NCBI GenBank assembly: GCA_013399695.1
Contig: VXAU01002491.1
Span: 1-64,000 of the forward strand
Length of the DNA: 64,000 bases
Source: Formicarius rufipectus
Taxonomy: Eukaryota; Chordata; Aves; Passeriformes; Formicariidae
Reading direction: 5' to 3'
Under the pieces are notes generated by a model, which did not search any database, was not told where the DNA came from, and worked only from the letters and a program-made list of their open reading frames with translations. Shown in pieces: positions 26,601 to 41,600 of the stretch (the stretch's first letter is position 1; every line of letters begins with the position of its first letter). A program made the translations under genes and the position numbers.

Positions 26601-29600
26601 GTTTGCTGCTTTAAGACTGTCTTGCACCCTAAACTTTTTTTAACCTTTTTGCCAAAGTTATTTTTAACCTCACACTTCCATCTAGAGCCAAGTACTAAAA
26701 ATAAATATGCCTTATTTTTGCATACACTCTATGGTAGAACATAGCCTTTTTGCCTCTGTCAATCACAAAGTTACAGAGTAGTTTCTGTAGACACAGGATT
26801 CAAACTTGAAATAACCTAGGATGGGCAAATTACCATTTCTACTTGATGGAGCATGGTGTCATAAACATGTACTGTTTGAAAAACCCTTCTATCCAAGGAT
26901 GCTTAACACAAGCTAATCTCAGACAAAAACTGATAATTATGGTTGTGAGCTGCACAAAGTATGGCTCCCGTGAAGGGCTCCCCACAAGCATGGGCATTTT
27001 TTCCCTTTAAGGCAGAGCAGCAATGACAATCTGTGTTTAATGTTAACCAAAGCATTGACATTTCTTTTTCCTCTGTAATGCAGGTGTCCATACAGACTCT
27101 GTCCTACTGAGCTTCTGGTTTTTCTATTGCATTTGCCCAAAAAGTAGATAAATCTACCGTATCTTTTCTTCAAGAGGATTGATAGCTTTTTGCTGGAGAA
27201 TGTGACCCTGACATTACTTTCTGCACTGAAAAACATGCACCATAATCACTTAGGTTTTTTTATTCCTATGATGTACAAAACTCAGTGTTTTAATACTTGA
27301 AAATATGTGGTTTCCAAAGAGGAGTTCAGGATTTCAGATACTAGGAAGCTGAATAGCCTTTCTAAGCTAGTCTCCAAACTGTTCTGATAATAGCGATGAT
27401 CTTGGGTGAGGAGATATGTATTAGAAAGGGTTATGGATAATTCTTAAACTGCATTTGAACTGTGGAGTGATAGTCAATCTTCCTTTTTACATGCAGTTGA
27501 AAGTTAGTGATACATAGTTTGACTTTCACCTTATTGTATTACGGCTTTGCATGTGCAAAAGGTAAAGTGATAGCTAAATTAGGTATACATATTGGTGTCT
27601 AATAAATATATCCAAGCAAGTGAAGATATAGTGTAAGTTAGTCTTTAAAAGACAACTTTTTTTTTTACATTAAAGTCCTCCTGTAGTGAAATAGGTGGTA
27701 GTGCAAATGATGGGGTGTCAGAGTGACATAATAAAAGCGGGCAAGGGAAACTTTTTAGTGGGTGTTGTGATTAGAATACCGAAGTTACTTGCAGAACCAT
27801 TTGTTGACATGAAGTCTGTCTCATTTAGCCTCTCCCAGAGTGCTGGCTATAATGGCATCTCCACTCTGAAGGATTAGTGTAGGTTTCCCTTACTGCAAGG
27901 ACAGTTTGGTCAAAAAGTGCATTACAAGTCATGTCCTAAAGTGCCGTGAGGTAGGTGCCTTAGGTCTGTTTTCACTTGACCTCAGAATGAACCAAAAAAG
28001 CTGAACACTTGGTATTCCCCAGACTTGGTATGTGTTGTAATCAGTCTTTCTGTGGACCTCTTTCTGATAAGGAAAGATTTGTTATTGTAACTGGCCCCTT
28101 GTTGTCACGAGATTTCTTTGTGCTTTTACAGTACAATGCCCTATGCCAGGGCTTATCTACAGACCGTACAGACTTACCCCTGCAGGGCTGGGTTTTCAGA
28201 ATCAGGCCAGAGACGTCTTTTTTGTTTGGAAGTCCCCTACTTTCTCTGCACGATCGCTTCTTCATTCAGATCATGAAAACCAGTGTCTTGTTCCTCAGCT
28301 GGAGAGTTCATTTTTGGGATCTGAGACTGCAGAGTCTCTGTGTTTCCCAGAGAGATGGAACATAGTGACTTCTGATGGTTGTTCTGGGTGGAGTTAGGAT
28401 GCGGGATGTGGAGTAGCCTTTCTCCTGATGATAATGAGTATCTATTTACCTTGCCTGTTCTTCTTTCCCTCTCTAAGCCTTTGGGATTTTGCAATAGGAG
28501 GGGATGGAAAGCCTTCCTGGCCCTCAAATCTTTATACTGAGTGTGTATTAGAAGTGTGTGTGTGTGTGGGTGCATGGCTTGTTAAAGCAATTACATTTCT
28601 GAGCTAAGAATAGCAAGAGTCATAGTTTCCAAACTGAATCCCACCTTGGATGCTGCTATTGGAGCATGCAAGATACAGTCCTGACAGTCCAAATACTGAA
28701 GATGCTCAGAGGCCAGAGGAGAAACAGAAGCACCAATGTAAATGGTTTTTCAGGAATATGCAAGGAACCAGTGGCAGATGAAATAATCAAGTTGTTCTTT
28801 CATTTCTTTTGCATTTTTTGTTATTGGTTCTCCTGACACTGAAATATTGTTACATCTCAGTGGTATATAAATACTAAACTATGGGCTCATTTTTGAGTTT
28901 TTAATACCCACAGAGGCTTTCAAAATGGTGGTGAGAGCTATGCTTTGCAGCATCCTGATGCTTTCATGGTCTTTGTGACCAGTCTGGGAAGGAGCTACTC
29001 GTTCTTTGTGCACATTCAAGCTGTTCAAATTCCTGGTGACCACACTGGTGTTAAAAGAGCCATCAGATGGCAAGGGAGGGCAGAGGTAGTGGTGTTCTGA
29101 ACATAACAGAACCCTCGGACATAGTTATTAATTTTGTTTGACTGCTGAATGAATTCCCATCAGTCTTCTTACATCAACATCAGTAAACTGCATGTATAAT
29201 CTCCTTTAAATTGTGATACTTTCTTATTGCATTTTCTGTCAGTGGTGTAAATTTGCAATTTTATATAAATGATGAGTGACTTCAGTTTCGGTGTCTGGAG
29301 AACTTTTCATAATATCTACTGTCATCATCCTATTTTATTAGAAGAAGGTGCTTTAACAGCTGTTGGGTCCTTTTGCTTATTTTGCAGTTTGTTTTTGTTT
29401 CAGCTGCCACCTCTTCAGTGACTCAGCACTTTGATAGCTGGTTTAGCGGAGCAGGCACTTCTTTTTGTACCCTTTTGTTATGCAAGCAGAGCAAGAGCCC
29501 TCATTTTGCCTCTCCTTTGAAACAGGCGTAATGTAGCTTAGTCATGTGGTTCATACAAAATAGTCCTTGCCATCTCCTTGTCTTCCAGTGGGCTTGATAG

Positions 29601-32600
29601 GAGCTCTGCTGTGTGAGCACAGGGTATGTGTGCTCAGGGCAGGGAGAGATGTGGATTCACACACTGCGAAGAGCTAAAGTTTGGAGTTCGCCCCCAACCT
29701 CTTTTTCTTTTATTTTCTTGGCATGACTCCAGGGAACACAACCCCCTCTTTTTTTATATATATTTTTTTAAAAAAAATTTTCCTAAAAGGAACAACCGTG
29801 TGCTATGAGCTTATAGATGTACATATTTCTCTTTTGCTTTGTCTGCATTATCATTTAAAAATGCTTTAACTTAGGGCAGCTGCTGTAGACATTAGCTTCA
29901 GATTTACCAGACTGGCGTGAAAGATCATTTCACTAACGTGTTAGCTGCTTCACTGAGACTTCACAATCCAAGTTTAACAAAACCTCTATTTCAGTGCTGA
30001 CTGATGTGTTCTGTATAAATGAGGGTTCAGGAATGTTGCGTGCCTGTCACATACTTTAAATTTTGAGGATAGAGTTTCTTTTCAGAGGGAACACAGATGA
30101 GGCAATTCTGTCCTCCTATTTTGTCTCCAGCTTAGCTGCAACTATGACAATTTCTAGAAGTTTGCCCCTGTGCTTTTCTCCTCCCCACTCACCCAAGGCT
30201 TTGGGGTTCATAACTTGCAGGAGGATCTTCTGGTGGACGGTGTTGGGTTGCATATTGAATCACAAATAGCTGGCACCTCTTGATACGCGCTTAAAATGAA
30301 ACCTTTCAAGAACGCCTTCATTGAGTTTGTCAGCCAGACACTGCGATGCAACAGCCATGGGGCTGCCAAACTTGGGTGTGAAACAGCTCCTTTTTATTTT
30401 TATTCCCCCCCCCCGCCCCGGCCAGGAGTTGCCATGTAGATTCTTTTCACAGAGTCTCTGCCTCGCTCTCGAGATAAGAGGCTGCTCTTCAGCTGTGTTA
30501 CCTTAGGAACCAGGAAGATAAACATCCAATAAAATCTTGTTTTCAGGAGTTTGTTTCTGAGTATCAGTACAAAATCTCTAGCTTATTTTCAGTGAAGCTG
30601 TTCCCCCCTCCTCCCTTTTTCCCATGTTCACTCTGGCAGACAATAGCATTTTTTCCTCAGACAGAGATGGTTAGGTCAGGCTTTCCCCCCACCCCCCTTA
30701 CCCACAGGAAATGCATTTTCTGCATATAGGAGAAAGGATTTCTTCAACATACCTTCTTAAAGTTGAGATGCTCTATGATAGGATGTGCAGTACTTTCTAA
30801 TATATCATCATCTTGATAAACAAGGCATGCCAAGCTTTATAGCAAGGTAGCCTTGCTATCACAACAATACTTTCAAGGAAAAAACAATAAAATCTAGCCC
30901 CCAGTTTGTTGCTCACACACCACAACACTGGAAATTAGTTTTCTTATTGAGTAAAACCTTCTGTTTTAACAACCAAATGAAGTGTGTCCTGACAGAGCCA
31001 AGTACAGTAAATAAATAAAATCCCCGAAACCCATAAATTCTAGAATGTGCTTAATAGTTATTAATATTATTTCTGACCCCTTCTTCTTAATTTGGTGAAA
31101 CTATTGCTGTTGAAAAATGTAATTTTTTCCCCTCCCCTGCTGGATCCTAGAGCTTGATCTCTTGCTGGTTAAGCAGGAGCCCAAAGTGACGGGGGAATTC
31201 AGGAGCCGTGCTGCAGTGCTTTCCCTACAGCTGAAATGTATTAAGGGAATTCATCAAAAAAGTGGCGAGGGAACAGCGCAGCACTCCACGTACCTGCACT
31301 TTTGGAGTGTTTTTCCACTGGAGCTGTTGGAGTGGCTCAGAATTTGTAGAAAACCTGCCAGTTTTAACGTGCTTTTATATTTTACATAATGCCGTCTAGT
31401 AAAGGACAGTATAGTCTTACTTGTTGATGGATTACACTTCTTGTTGAGTCTCTAACTTGAGAAACAAACATGCAGTGACATGGGTCTGAAGATTTTATTT
31501 CATCTTCTCTTCCTTTACTTGCACACCTTTTTATTTATTTAATTATTTATTTTCTTTCCTCTCCAAGTCTCAGCAAGAAGCCATCTGGTATTTATTACAA
31601 GTATTCTTATGAATGAGACCAAGGTTTTCCTGGGTCAGAGGGTTTCTTTTGTGTCTTCTCTGGTCTGAGTGTTGCTTTGAAGTCAGGAATTGTCAATCGT
31701 ATGTGCAGGTGGTGTGTGTTGTTCTGGAGATGTTCGAGCAAATTGCAGAGATTAAAATGATGCATAAAGTAATGAAATATTTATTAAAGGGAAGATTTAA
31801 TATTCAGTTGTTGAAAAATCAAACAGCACACATCGGAGCTGTGCACTAGAGAAGGCCACTTGGTAGAATCTTCTTGAATGGTGATTAGTTTGTATTGGAG
31901 ATATTTTAATACCTATTTTCTGTAGCTTTACAGGTTTCAGAGATGAGTCTGACACCAGTCTTAATGGCAGAATCATAGAATGGCTTGGGAAGTACCTTAA
32001 AGTTCATCTCATTCTAAGCCCCCTTCCATGGGCATCCCTGCCCATGGAATTGATTTGAATTTAATAAATAGTAGCACAAAGGAAATATTTTTAAGTCTCA
32101 GGATTGTTTTAAGTAGAACAGTTTAGACTATACAAGTAGGATACTGGTTTTTCAAATTCACCTTGAAAAACTTTTGTCTTAGGTTCACCTGCTGAGTTAA
32201 AATTAATTCTGCATAAATACATTATGTGTGGGGAATGAGAAGTAATTTACTTTCTTGAAAACTTTATAAACTTTACAGTACCATTGAGAATTTTTTTTAT
32301 CCTCAGCATTTAGACAAAATGATACAAATGCTGGTGTTCATTTTTTTTTTTTTAATCTCTGAGTGAGGTCACTTTTAGTTGAAGGATTTTGTTTTATAAA
32401 TTATTAGTTAAAATGGGAGGATGGGAGGAAGATAACAGGTAAAAGTAAAACCCCAAATTATGTAGGTGTTGTTCTTCAAAGGTGTGTCATTATTGGAATA
32501 TGTAAAAACTTGTGTAGTGGAAGATTAAAATGCAGTAAAGAAGACTAGACATCCTCTTTCCAAAGTTAAGCATGAAATATAGTTATAGTCAGCATAATCC

Positions 32601-35600
32601 AGCTCATCATTCATTTTAATCCACATGATTCCTTCCTTTATTTGGTAAGTCTGATAATTTTTAAAAGCAGAGCATGTAACCCTTCTGGTTACAGTTCCAG
32701 CACCCTGAAGTTTCATTTTTATTAGTGGAATTAACTGCAGAATGCTATTTTGTGCACTGTGAATTCCAGTTTTCATCCAAATGCTGCCTGACACAGATCC
32801 AAAGGAAAAGCTATTGTCTTGTTAAATAAGGAATGTGACATTCACCATTTTACAATGTACTGAATTAAAAAATTTTAATAATGAAAATTAATATCTGCTT
32901 AAATATGTAATTGCTGGAATTGCTGTGAGATACATTGCCTAGGAGAACTAGTTTGTGGTTTACGATCAAATTCAACTTTCACATTATGCAAGCCAACAAA
33001 TAGCAATCCTTTCTCTTAGGAATTAAATATCCCAGTGCACAATGAGATTAAAATCAGCAATCTAAGTTAGGTTTCCTGCTTTCCTTTATTAATTTACAGT
33101 TATAGCTGGGGTGATTGTTGATCTCATTTTTGCTTTCATTCAATCCACGTTGATTAGGTATGCCTTTAGACCCCCACAGAAACCTTCTTGACTGAATTCC
33201 TAGATTTTGGTGGTATTTGGCAGATTTATGCTACCTAAGAGGTTAATATTGGAGTAAGACGAACTCATGAATGCTATATTGTGAAGTCTGTTTTTCAGAG
33301 GGATGATTGCTGCCTGGATGCTGGGTGTGAATGATTTTAATTCTGTTTCTTCTTAGAGACTGCTTGAAGTCCAGCTCTTATTCCAAATATATGCTGACTT
33401 TAAGTGTTTGGACTATTTACTGTTTTGTCCATGCAATGAAAGAAAGTCTTCTACTGCTGGAACATTTTAGTTCTTTAAGGTGGGAAATTAGGAACATCCT
33501 TTATATTGGGGATGACTTTGTATGTTTTTCAACTACTCACTGAAGTTGTAATTTTGACTGCTCCTCCTTCAGCAATTATGTGTTCAGTCATTAACTTAAA
33601 ACTTCTTTGAGCAGCATGTTAGTGAGGGCAGCCACTGGGGCAGCCTTTACCCAGCTGTGCAAAGGAGATCTCAATCCAGAGCCAACCAGCATCGTGATCC
33701 CAAAATTGTAAAAGCTGCAGCCGTGTTGAAATCTTCACAGTCCTACATGCCTCAGTATAGCACCGGGAAGGTTTTTAAATAGACTCATCAAAACCTCTGA
33801 AGGCGAAGTGGCAGCTCAAATAACAGCCTGCTCCATGCAGTTTCACTTATGTGCCCTGATTAGATAAGGAATGGGGAATTTTGCCTTTTTATTGTTTATG
33901 TCATACATCTCTGGTAGTTTGTCTTAGCTTAGGGTGTAGAGCATGTAGGAGAAATATTTTCAAGGAGGAAATGCAGAATCATAAGATGGCCATTTCTGCA
34001 AAATCAGCTTGGCAGTATTTTTGGGTTTGAATTTGAAGATCTAATGAGTTGTCCTATTATAAAGATGCGAACGTTTTGGTACGATAAGAAGTTTTATTCA
34101 CATTGTTACTGCTTTGAATATATTTCCTCTTAGCCCTGGTCAGAGCCGCCCATCGATGGTCTCGTGGATGAACATTCCATCTGCTAACCCAGCTGCCACA
34201 AATGCTGCACTATCCACTTTCTTCTTCCCCAGCCCTGCCACTGGAAGTGACAGAGCAGTGGAAAGGTACGATTTACACTTCCAACTTTTGCCTCCTTTTT
34301 CTGTATTTTTTAAAAAATAGCTAATTCATGTCTCCTGTGGTATGTGAATGATTATCTCAAGTCAGGAAATGCAGCCTCAGCAATTATGACAGACTAAAAT
34401 AACTGTGTTTCTTACTTTTCTGTTGACCATCTTCTGTGGCAGAAAGCACACAGGTTGAGGCAGTGGCTTGTTGGTTAATACAGTTTACTTTCATTTGGGT
34501 GGGCAGTTCATAGTGTCTCTCTGCTGCAATGTTTCTCTTAGTGTCTTTTAAAATACAGATTATTTTTTTGTTCTGTAGCCATGTTTGTCAGATGTAAGTT
34601 ACTCATCCTAACCCACTTGCTTCTGAAAGAGTTTCAGATGTTTTTACCTTGCTCTGTTTCATTCTTTTCTTTCCTTCTGTCCTGTTACTGCTTCATTCCG
34701 GGCTGTTGTCATCCATCTTTTGAAGCGTTCTCTGTTTTTCCTTTGAAGACCTTCACCATCTCAGCTTTTTCCTTCAAGTTTCATAATATTTCCTTTTCCA
34801 ATGCAAGTAGTTGGGTACATTCACAGTTTATTCCCAGCACTTGGTAGCAAAATCCCATTTCTCATTACTGGTTGTATTTTGCAGCACAATTGCATTGTCT
34901 GTTTGACTGCAAGTTCCTTGGGGCAGGGAGAGTCTTTCCCAGTGTGATACAAGTAGTTGTTGTTGCCTGAGCACAACAAAAGATGATTTAATAGTGTGAG
35001 TGCTCTGTCTAAACAAAGCATCAATGGGCAGCAGCAAACTGGAAGTTTGCAAAGGCATGATTAATTAAACCATGCCATAATACTTACATATTCCAAGATA
35101 TCTGCTTATGGTACTTGGAGAAAATTAGTAGTGTGGAGGAATTCATATTGATGGCTTATTACTGAGTATGCTGAGAATACCTCTAAAAGACTGCCTGAGA
35201 TGTTAGAAATCTTGAGGAATTCAGGAAAAAACAGCATCTTCAGTAGCCTAGTAATGTCATACTGTAAAGCATAAAAAGTGAATTCTGAACAGTGATAGTG
35301 AAAAACTAAAGTGCAAGGTTCATGAAGAGGTGTTTCAGAAGATATAATGATGATTGGTCTGTAAATTAAATATCGTGCACTTTGCCTGCTATTGATCCTT
35401 GCAGATTAGCACTTGAAAAAAAAATCTGTGGTTGAAAGTCGAGTTTGTCATTAAAATAAGTGTGCATAAAGTTGGGAGTATAATATTCAGAAATGCCAAC
35501 AAGTAAGGTGTGAAGCTTTGGCTTTGGCTGTGTGTGAATTATAAGCCTGCAATGATGCATGTTGAGATTGTGTTTAAAGTTTCAGTCATCTCCAAATGTG

Positions 35601-38600
35601 AACAGCGAGAGAATGGTTGAAAGAGTGTCTTCATAATAGCAAAAAGCTGCTGTAATTCATAATTTCATTTTTCAGTGTTGCCCACCGAAAAGCAAGAGCA
35701 GTTTATCCATGTGAAGCAGAACACAGCTCTGAATTGTCATTTCAGATAGGAGCAATATTTGAGGATGGTAAGTACTGCTTGAGTAAATATAAAGCAATGA
35801 AAAACAAATTGACAAAACTGCTAAAATGGCTTTGGATAAAAATACAAGCCTGACTGCTATTCTGCCAACATTGCTGATGGCACAGTTGGTGATGGAGATG
35901 TTTTCTGGTTTGAGGAAGCTACTTAACATATCCTTAGCACTGTGAGGCAATGCTTTTGATTTTGGGTGAACTTCCAATTGGTTGAATTTTTCAGCATTGT
36001 TTAAATATATTGTTCCAAAAAGGTTTATTTGGTAGTAACAGAGAACATCTTAGCCTGTGAAACTGTATTTTTTAAAATGTGAACTATGGTTGTAAAATAA
36101 CACATGGGCTTTTGTTTAAGGGAAAAAAAATCTGTTTAAGGATTTCCTGTCAGAGTGCCAGGTAAATCAGGTGAAGACTGGAGAGAAAAGGCAGCTTTTA
36201 CTGTTTGGGTCAAAGTGTGTTTTAGTGTGTGTGCCTATGTACTTGTAGAAAATGGAATATTCACTGAGGTGTGCAGTAAGAAGGCCTGTGTTTGAAGATT
36301 TCTGGAGACCCAAATATAGTATTAGATATGAACACCCAAAGGTGATACTTGTGCTTGAGGCTGTGTTGCTCAGTGAGTTTCCATGTGTCTACATTTCAGC
36401 AACTGTACAGGGACTTGAAACTCATAAGAAAGGTTCCAATTTTTAAACCTTATGCCTACTGTAAACAACATCTGAAGATGCAGAAGGCAACATTACAGTA
36501 TAGTTTGTTCTTCCCACAAGGAAATTCCTAATACAAGAAAGAAATATTATGGAATGGCTCAACAGGGCCTGGACAGATTCAGCAATTCTTGTTACTTGAA
36601 TGCAATTTAATAATAATACACAGCAGGAATTAGTTCAAAGCAACAGCATGGTACGACTGCTGTTTTTTACAACACCTTGGTAAAAAATTACATTCAAACT
36701 AAAAAGCAGAAGACTCTTAAATTTAGCTAAATAGTCATCCAAGTTTGGTGCATTCTGGGGAATTCAAAATGATCTGAGAATTGCATCCCTAAGAACCTTC
36801 AGAGTTTAGTGTTTCAGTCTCTCAGTCTAGAGACAGGTGACCAGTAATAGGCATCCTGGTCTTTAAAGAATCTGGAAATTCTGCAGTGATGACTCTTTCT
36901 TCTCATCCATTGTCAGCTTTTAGCTTGCTACCAGATCAGAAATGTGATGATATGTGCTTTCCAGGGGAAAAGTGTTTTTTTTTTACAGCATGACCAAACA
37001 CACTTGGGGAGATGTACTGCCCAGTCATCCCAATACCACGTGAGAATCTTCTGTTGCATGCCCAGTAAAGGAGTGTTCCACATTTCCAGTTTACGACCAG
37101 CAGGAAAAAATATACACAGTCTAAACCACATGGAAAACACCTACCTGCAGGCATTAAAAAGCTAACAAAGCATTTCTTCTATTTCCCAAAATGCACCCTG
37201 TTAACTCTTAGCACTGAATCAAAAGTGTGCATGGAATAGTGTTTCTCATAAATGAAAATCTTTTCATCCTGTCTTCCTCAACCCCAATAGAACACTCCTA
37301 ATTTGTTTAACAAGATGAAACAAATGGGAAACTCAGCAAAATCTTAGTTTTTTAGTGTATATAGCAATATCTGTTGTATGGACACAGACATCTTCCCCTT
37401 CTTTCTTTACAGCAGACAGAGTATTGGACATTCTGTCCTCTGCCTCCTCCCAAACAAGTAAATAGCAAGCCTGGTCCAGACTTCAGTTCTGATTCTTTTA
37501 CAGCATGAATTGGTCTGGGGTCCCCACCAGACTCTTCCCTACTAGCACACCCTTCACAAAATCATTCTTGATGTTTCCTATTAGAGTTGCCTTGCAGGCA
37601 AATCATGTCTGAATACAGTTAGGTGGGAAAACTTTTAAAGATGAATTAGCTAAATGATTGCTCTTTTAAAAGTCCTTAACATCAGCTATTCTAATTTAAG
37701 TTCTTTAAAACATGACTGATAGGGATCTTCAGCTGACATAAAACTGTATACAGGGAGAAAAAAAACACCTAGTGCATGGTGGAAAAGGTTTGATGTCTAG
37801 GAGATATTTCTGATGCAGAACACCAAGGGCTGTACACCTGTTGTGTTGTCATGGAATAAGAAATTCTTTCTAGAAGCACTTGTTTTGTGTGAGAGCAATG
37901 TTAGGAGTCTCTTCCTGTGCAATGAGGTCTCCAGAAGTGGTGGCAAAGCTACTGTGAGTTGTTACATTACAGTTTTTCAGCTAGAGAGTTGGGTTGTCTG
38001 AGAATAAGTATGGAATTTGACTCTGGCATGTGTGGAGAAATACCTCAATTTTTAAGAGTCTTTTTCTGTCTCATCATACAGATAAGGTTGGAAGCTTGAG
38101 AAAAGGTTGCATGAATTGCATTTTGAAAACACAATTGCAGATTTCTAATGACAGAGGCCGTGTTTCCTTAAATACTTTTTGTTTTAGTTTGGTTTGGTTC
38201 ACTGTGTCTTGGTTATTTTATGGGTGCCGTTCTTGCCCTTTGGGACACTCACCCTAAGGTAGGCACTGGATTGGCAGATTAAAAAGCATGCAAATAGTAA
38301 GGGAGCAACTGGGTGTATGTAATAACTTAATGGTCATTTCACATGGTTCCCGATAGGCAATGTCATGGTTGGCTCTGTCAATATGAAAAGTTATTCTCAT
38401 GCAAAGTGCAGACCAGTCTCCACATTTGAAACCTCTGAAAAGCCTCAACATGGGCCTTTTCTTTTTGTACTAGGCACTCTTGTGTCTCTGCTGGAATCAG
38501 ATTCCAGTGAATCAATTCTTTAGTTACTCAATTTAAATTCCCATATGCCCTAATAAAGCCCCCAAATGAAGAATTAAAGTAATAATACATCAATTCTGCA

Positions 38601-41600
38601 GCTCCTACCAATAACCTTAACTATCAAAGTGACAACGCATCAATCAAGTTGACATACAGCTAGTATCAACCATTAAAGTAACTGTTAAATTCATGTCTAC
38701 TAAAAAGTGCTACTTCCATTAGTTAAGGTTTTATCCATCTCTCCTTTCTCCACCCTACCTGTCTCACTTTTCTAATCCTGTCTCTTTCATCTCTCACTAT
38801 TTGGTTGTTGATTTTTTTTTCCTTTTCCTTCCCTCTCTTTTCTGCTTTGTTTTCTTTTCCATTTCCCTTCCCTGTTCTTCTTGGTCCATGGATTGGTCCA
38901 AGTGGTTCTCTCTTACCTGTCATTAATCTGGAGGAATCTTCCTGGCTGCTCTAGCTTCAGACAGAATAATGGCATTTAGTAAAGTACAGTCCTGTACCTG
39001 TCATAGCTGCTAAATATAATACTGGTGCAAGAAGGTAAAGGTTTGACCTTTGCTCCTGCCTCCATTTCCTGTTTCTATATTTGGAAAAGAAGATTTGTTT
39101 GTCTCAGTCATCCAAGGTTAGATTTGCTAATATTTTAAATTCAGCTTTGAATCACCTGATAAGAATCTGTAGAGAATCCTGGCATTTGCATGTTCAGGAG
39201 TTTTCACTGTTGCACGTACATTGTGCTATCCTGAATTCCATTCTTTCCATTACATTGACGTGGAATATAAATGCTAAGGTGCCATCTGGTAAGTTAAAAA
39301 GAAAAGGCAAAGTTTTCTATTTAATTGAATTGTGTATGAAAATGAAAAATGTAATCTGAACAATATCCACTGGATTTTAAAATTAATTTTTTTTTTTTTT
39401 TAAAATCTCAATTCAATTTGCCTTAGGCTGTGCCAATATTTTTCTTTCCCAGTTGTTCCAGGCTATATTATTGACAGCACAGAACAATATAATTCAAGTG
39501 TTTAGAGGCAACAGTTGAAGAGTTTGCAGCTGGATAAGGGTACATATGGGAAGAAGCAGAGTATAATCTGAGATGGAGAGAGACACATGCTGGCTGTATA
39601 TTTCTGTTGTTGTTGAGGCAGATATTCCCAATAATCAGGGAAAGAATAATCAAACTGCCTGGCATTGAAATTTTGCCAGCCTTGGAACCAAGTGTTATTA
39701 AATTTCTAGTTCTTGAAAGAGACTGCTTAAAATTCAGTAAATGGGAATTTCACTCGGGAGAAGTGTTTTAGAAAGGGTAAATGGTGTTTACACAACAAAA
39801 ATTCCTTGGCAGTATTGCTAGCAGGAAGGCTTCCTGAAAACTTGTCAAGATAGCCCTTATCAAGGCTTTTTACAATTTTTAAAATCAGGTTTTAGGGGAG
39901 AGAAAATATGAGGAAAACCAAGCAAGTGTTTTGTTCCTCAGAAAAAGTGGGGCACCCTTTGTCCCTACCAAGTGTAAAAGGAACACAAAAAGCCACATTG
40001 ACATGACCATTGTCATCCCCCTCTATCTCTCCTAGTGTAACAAAGTGCCAGCCTTAGTTAATGTCCCTGGTTTTGACTCCAAGGCACTCTCTGCCCTCTA
40101 ATTCATGCTGTGTCTTCTGGGCTTTCTACCTTTATGGTACTGAGGAATGAAGGATTTACATCAATTTACATCAAAGAGAAGTGGTGCTCCCCAAATACAG
40201 TATTTCACTGTGCGTGCAAATTGTTCTTTTCCTGGGCTAAAAATGAGGATGGAGATTCTTCTTTGCCTTTCATCTGTGGATTTCAAAGCACTTGGAAACA
40301 TTCATATGAATTAATTACCTCCATTTTACATCTGGACAAACTGTGAGTGTACTGAATGTGGACAGATGTGCTCCTTTTCGGATACCTCCATGCTGTTTGG
40401 AGGTAGTTACCTCAAACTGCTCCTGAAAGTTGCAGTCACAAGTTCCAGATGAGCAATGCCAAATTCCTACTGACCTTGCTAGAAGTTTTTGCAGGCCACT
40501 GAAGGTAGTTTGACCTTAACCAGTCTGACTTTGCTCCTGCAGTAGTAGTTGTGGAAGCAGCAATCTCCAGGAGAGAAACGTTTAAGCAGATGTTTAAAAT
40601 GATGCATTTTACCTTGTAGTTAGTGTGTGTGCAAGGCTGTCAGAGATGTTCAGCTGTCAGGTGGGGTGGGAATTAACTCAGGAGAAAGACCCCCAACCCT
40701 CAAAGGTTGGTGAGGTTTGACCATGGTTAGTGACACAGGTCACTGAATTGTATTGCAGCAAACTCAGCTGACCAACCACTTGCCTCTACTTTAGAGTGAG
40801 CCCAGTTATTCTTTGGGTATTCTCTCTCTCCATTGCGTTGACTCCACCAGCTGTGACAGACATTTGGGAAGTCCCAGACTGCCAGCTGAATTCCACCCTC
40901 CCTGGTTTGTCATGGTGCATCAGTGTGTTTGCTTTTGGTCACAAGCCTGAGCCCTTAACGGGCAGGTGATTTTCTTTGTGGTCACACAGCAAATCCTCTG
41001 CAGGGTCAGGAAGAAGACCCCCTGACTCCCAGCCCTGTGTTCTGTCCACAAGATAATTGTGCTTCTCACAGCATAATTAAGAGAAACAGCAAGTTTTGAG
41101 GTGCCAAATACCGTGCTAACCCTAAGCATGCTAAATGTTTCTGCATTTCTGTGGTCAGTTTTACCCATAAGTATTGTTTGAAAAACCCAGAGGGATTTCT
41201 GAGCACCGAAGGCCTGCAAGCACATTTGGTTGCTTTAATTTAATTTCCTGATTAAAAATTGGCCAGTGTGATTGAGTTCTGTGGAAGCGAATTCTGATGT
41301 TGTAGTGGTTTTAGCAGCGAGATTTCTGTTGCCCTCAGAATACCAGTCCTTGTTTATGTAGTTTTTTTTGGTGTTATTACTTTGATTGACAAAACAGTCA
41401 ATCAGAAGGGGAGGTCTCCTTGTGCCAGGCACTGTGCACATTAGATTTCCTCCCAAAATCACTAGTTTCCACAAAGATGGGGAAATCAATGTGAATTGGT
41501 GTCTTGCTACAGTTAGTGGCACCTAGGCAATGAACTAATAGTGTTGTGGAAATGGGTCTTGCTCCCATGTGTCCTTGAGAGCTGTGTAACCTTTGAGCTG

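Larger units (their letters stand above)
23763..34133 (+). other. ARHGAP10: ARHGAP10 intron, 10.4 kb
   Basis: The intron is bounded by GTAAGT at 23763 and TTAG at 34132-34133. It contains a GT run at 28554-28568, a C-rich tract at 30403-30421, an ATTT repeat at 31528-31554 and a short antisense CR1 3' end at 31968-32045. The rest appears to be single-copy AT-rich sequence without recognisable genes. Confidence 0.85.
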
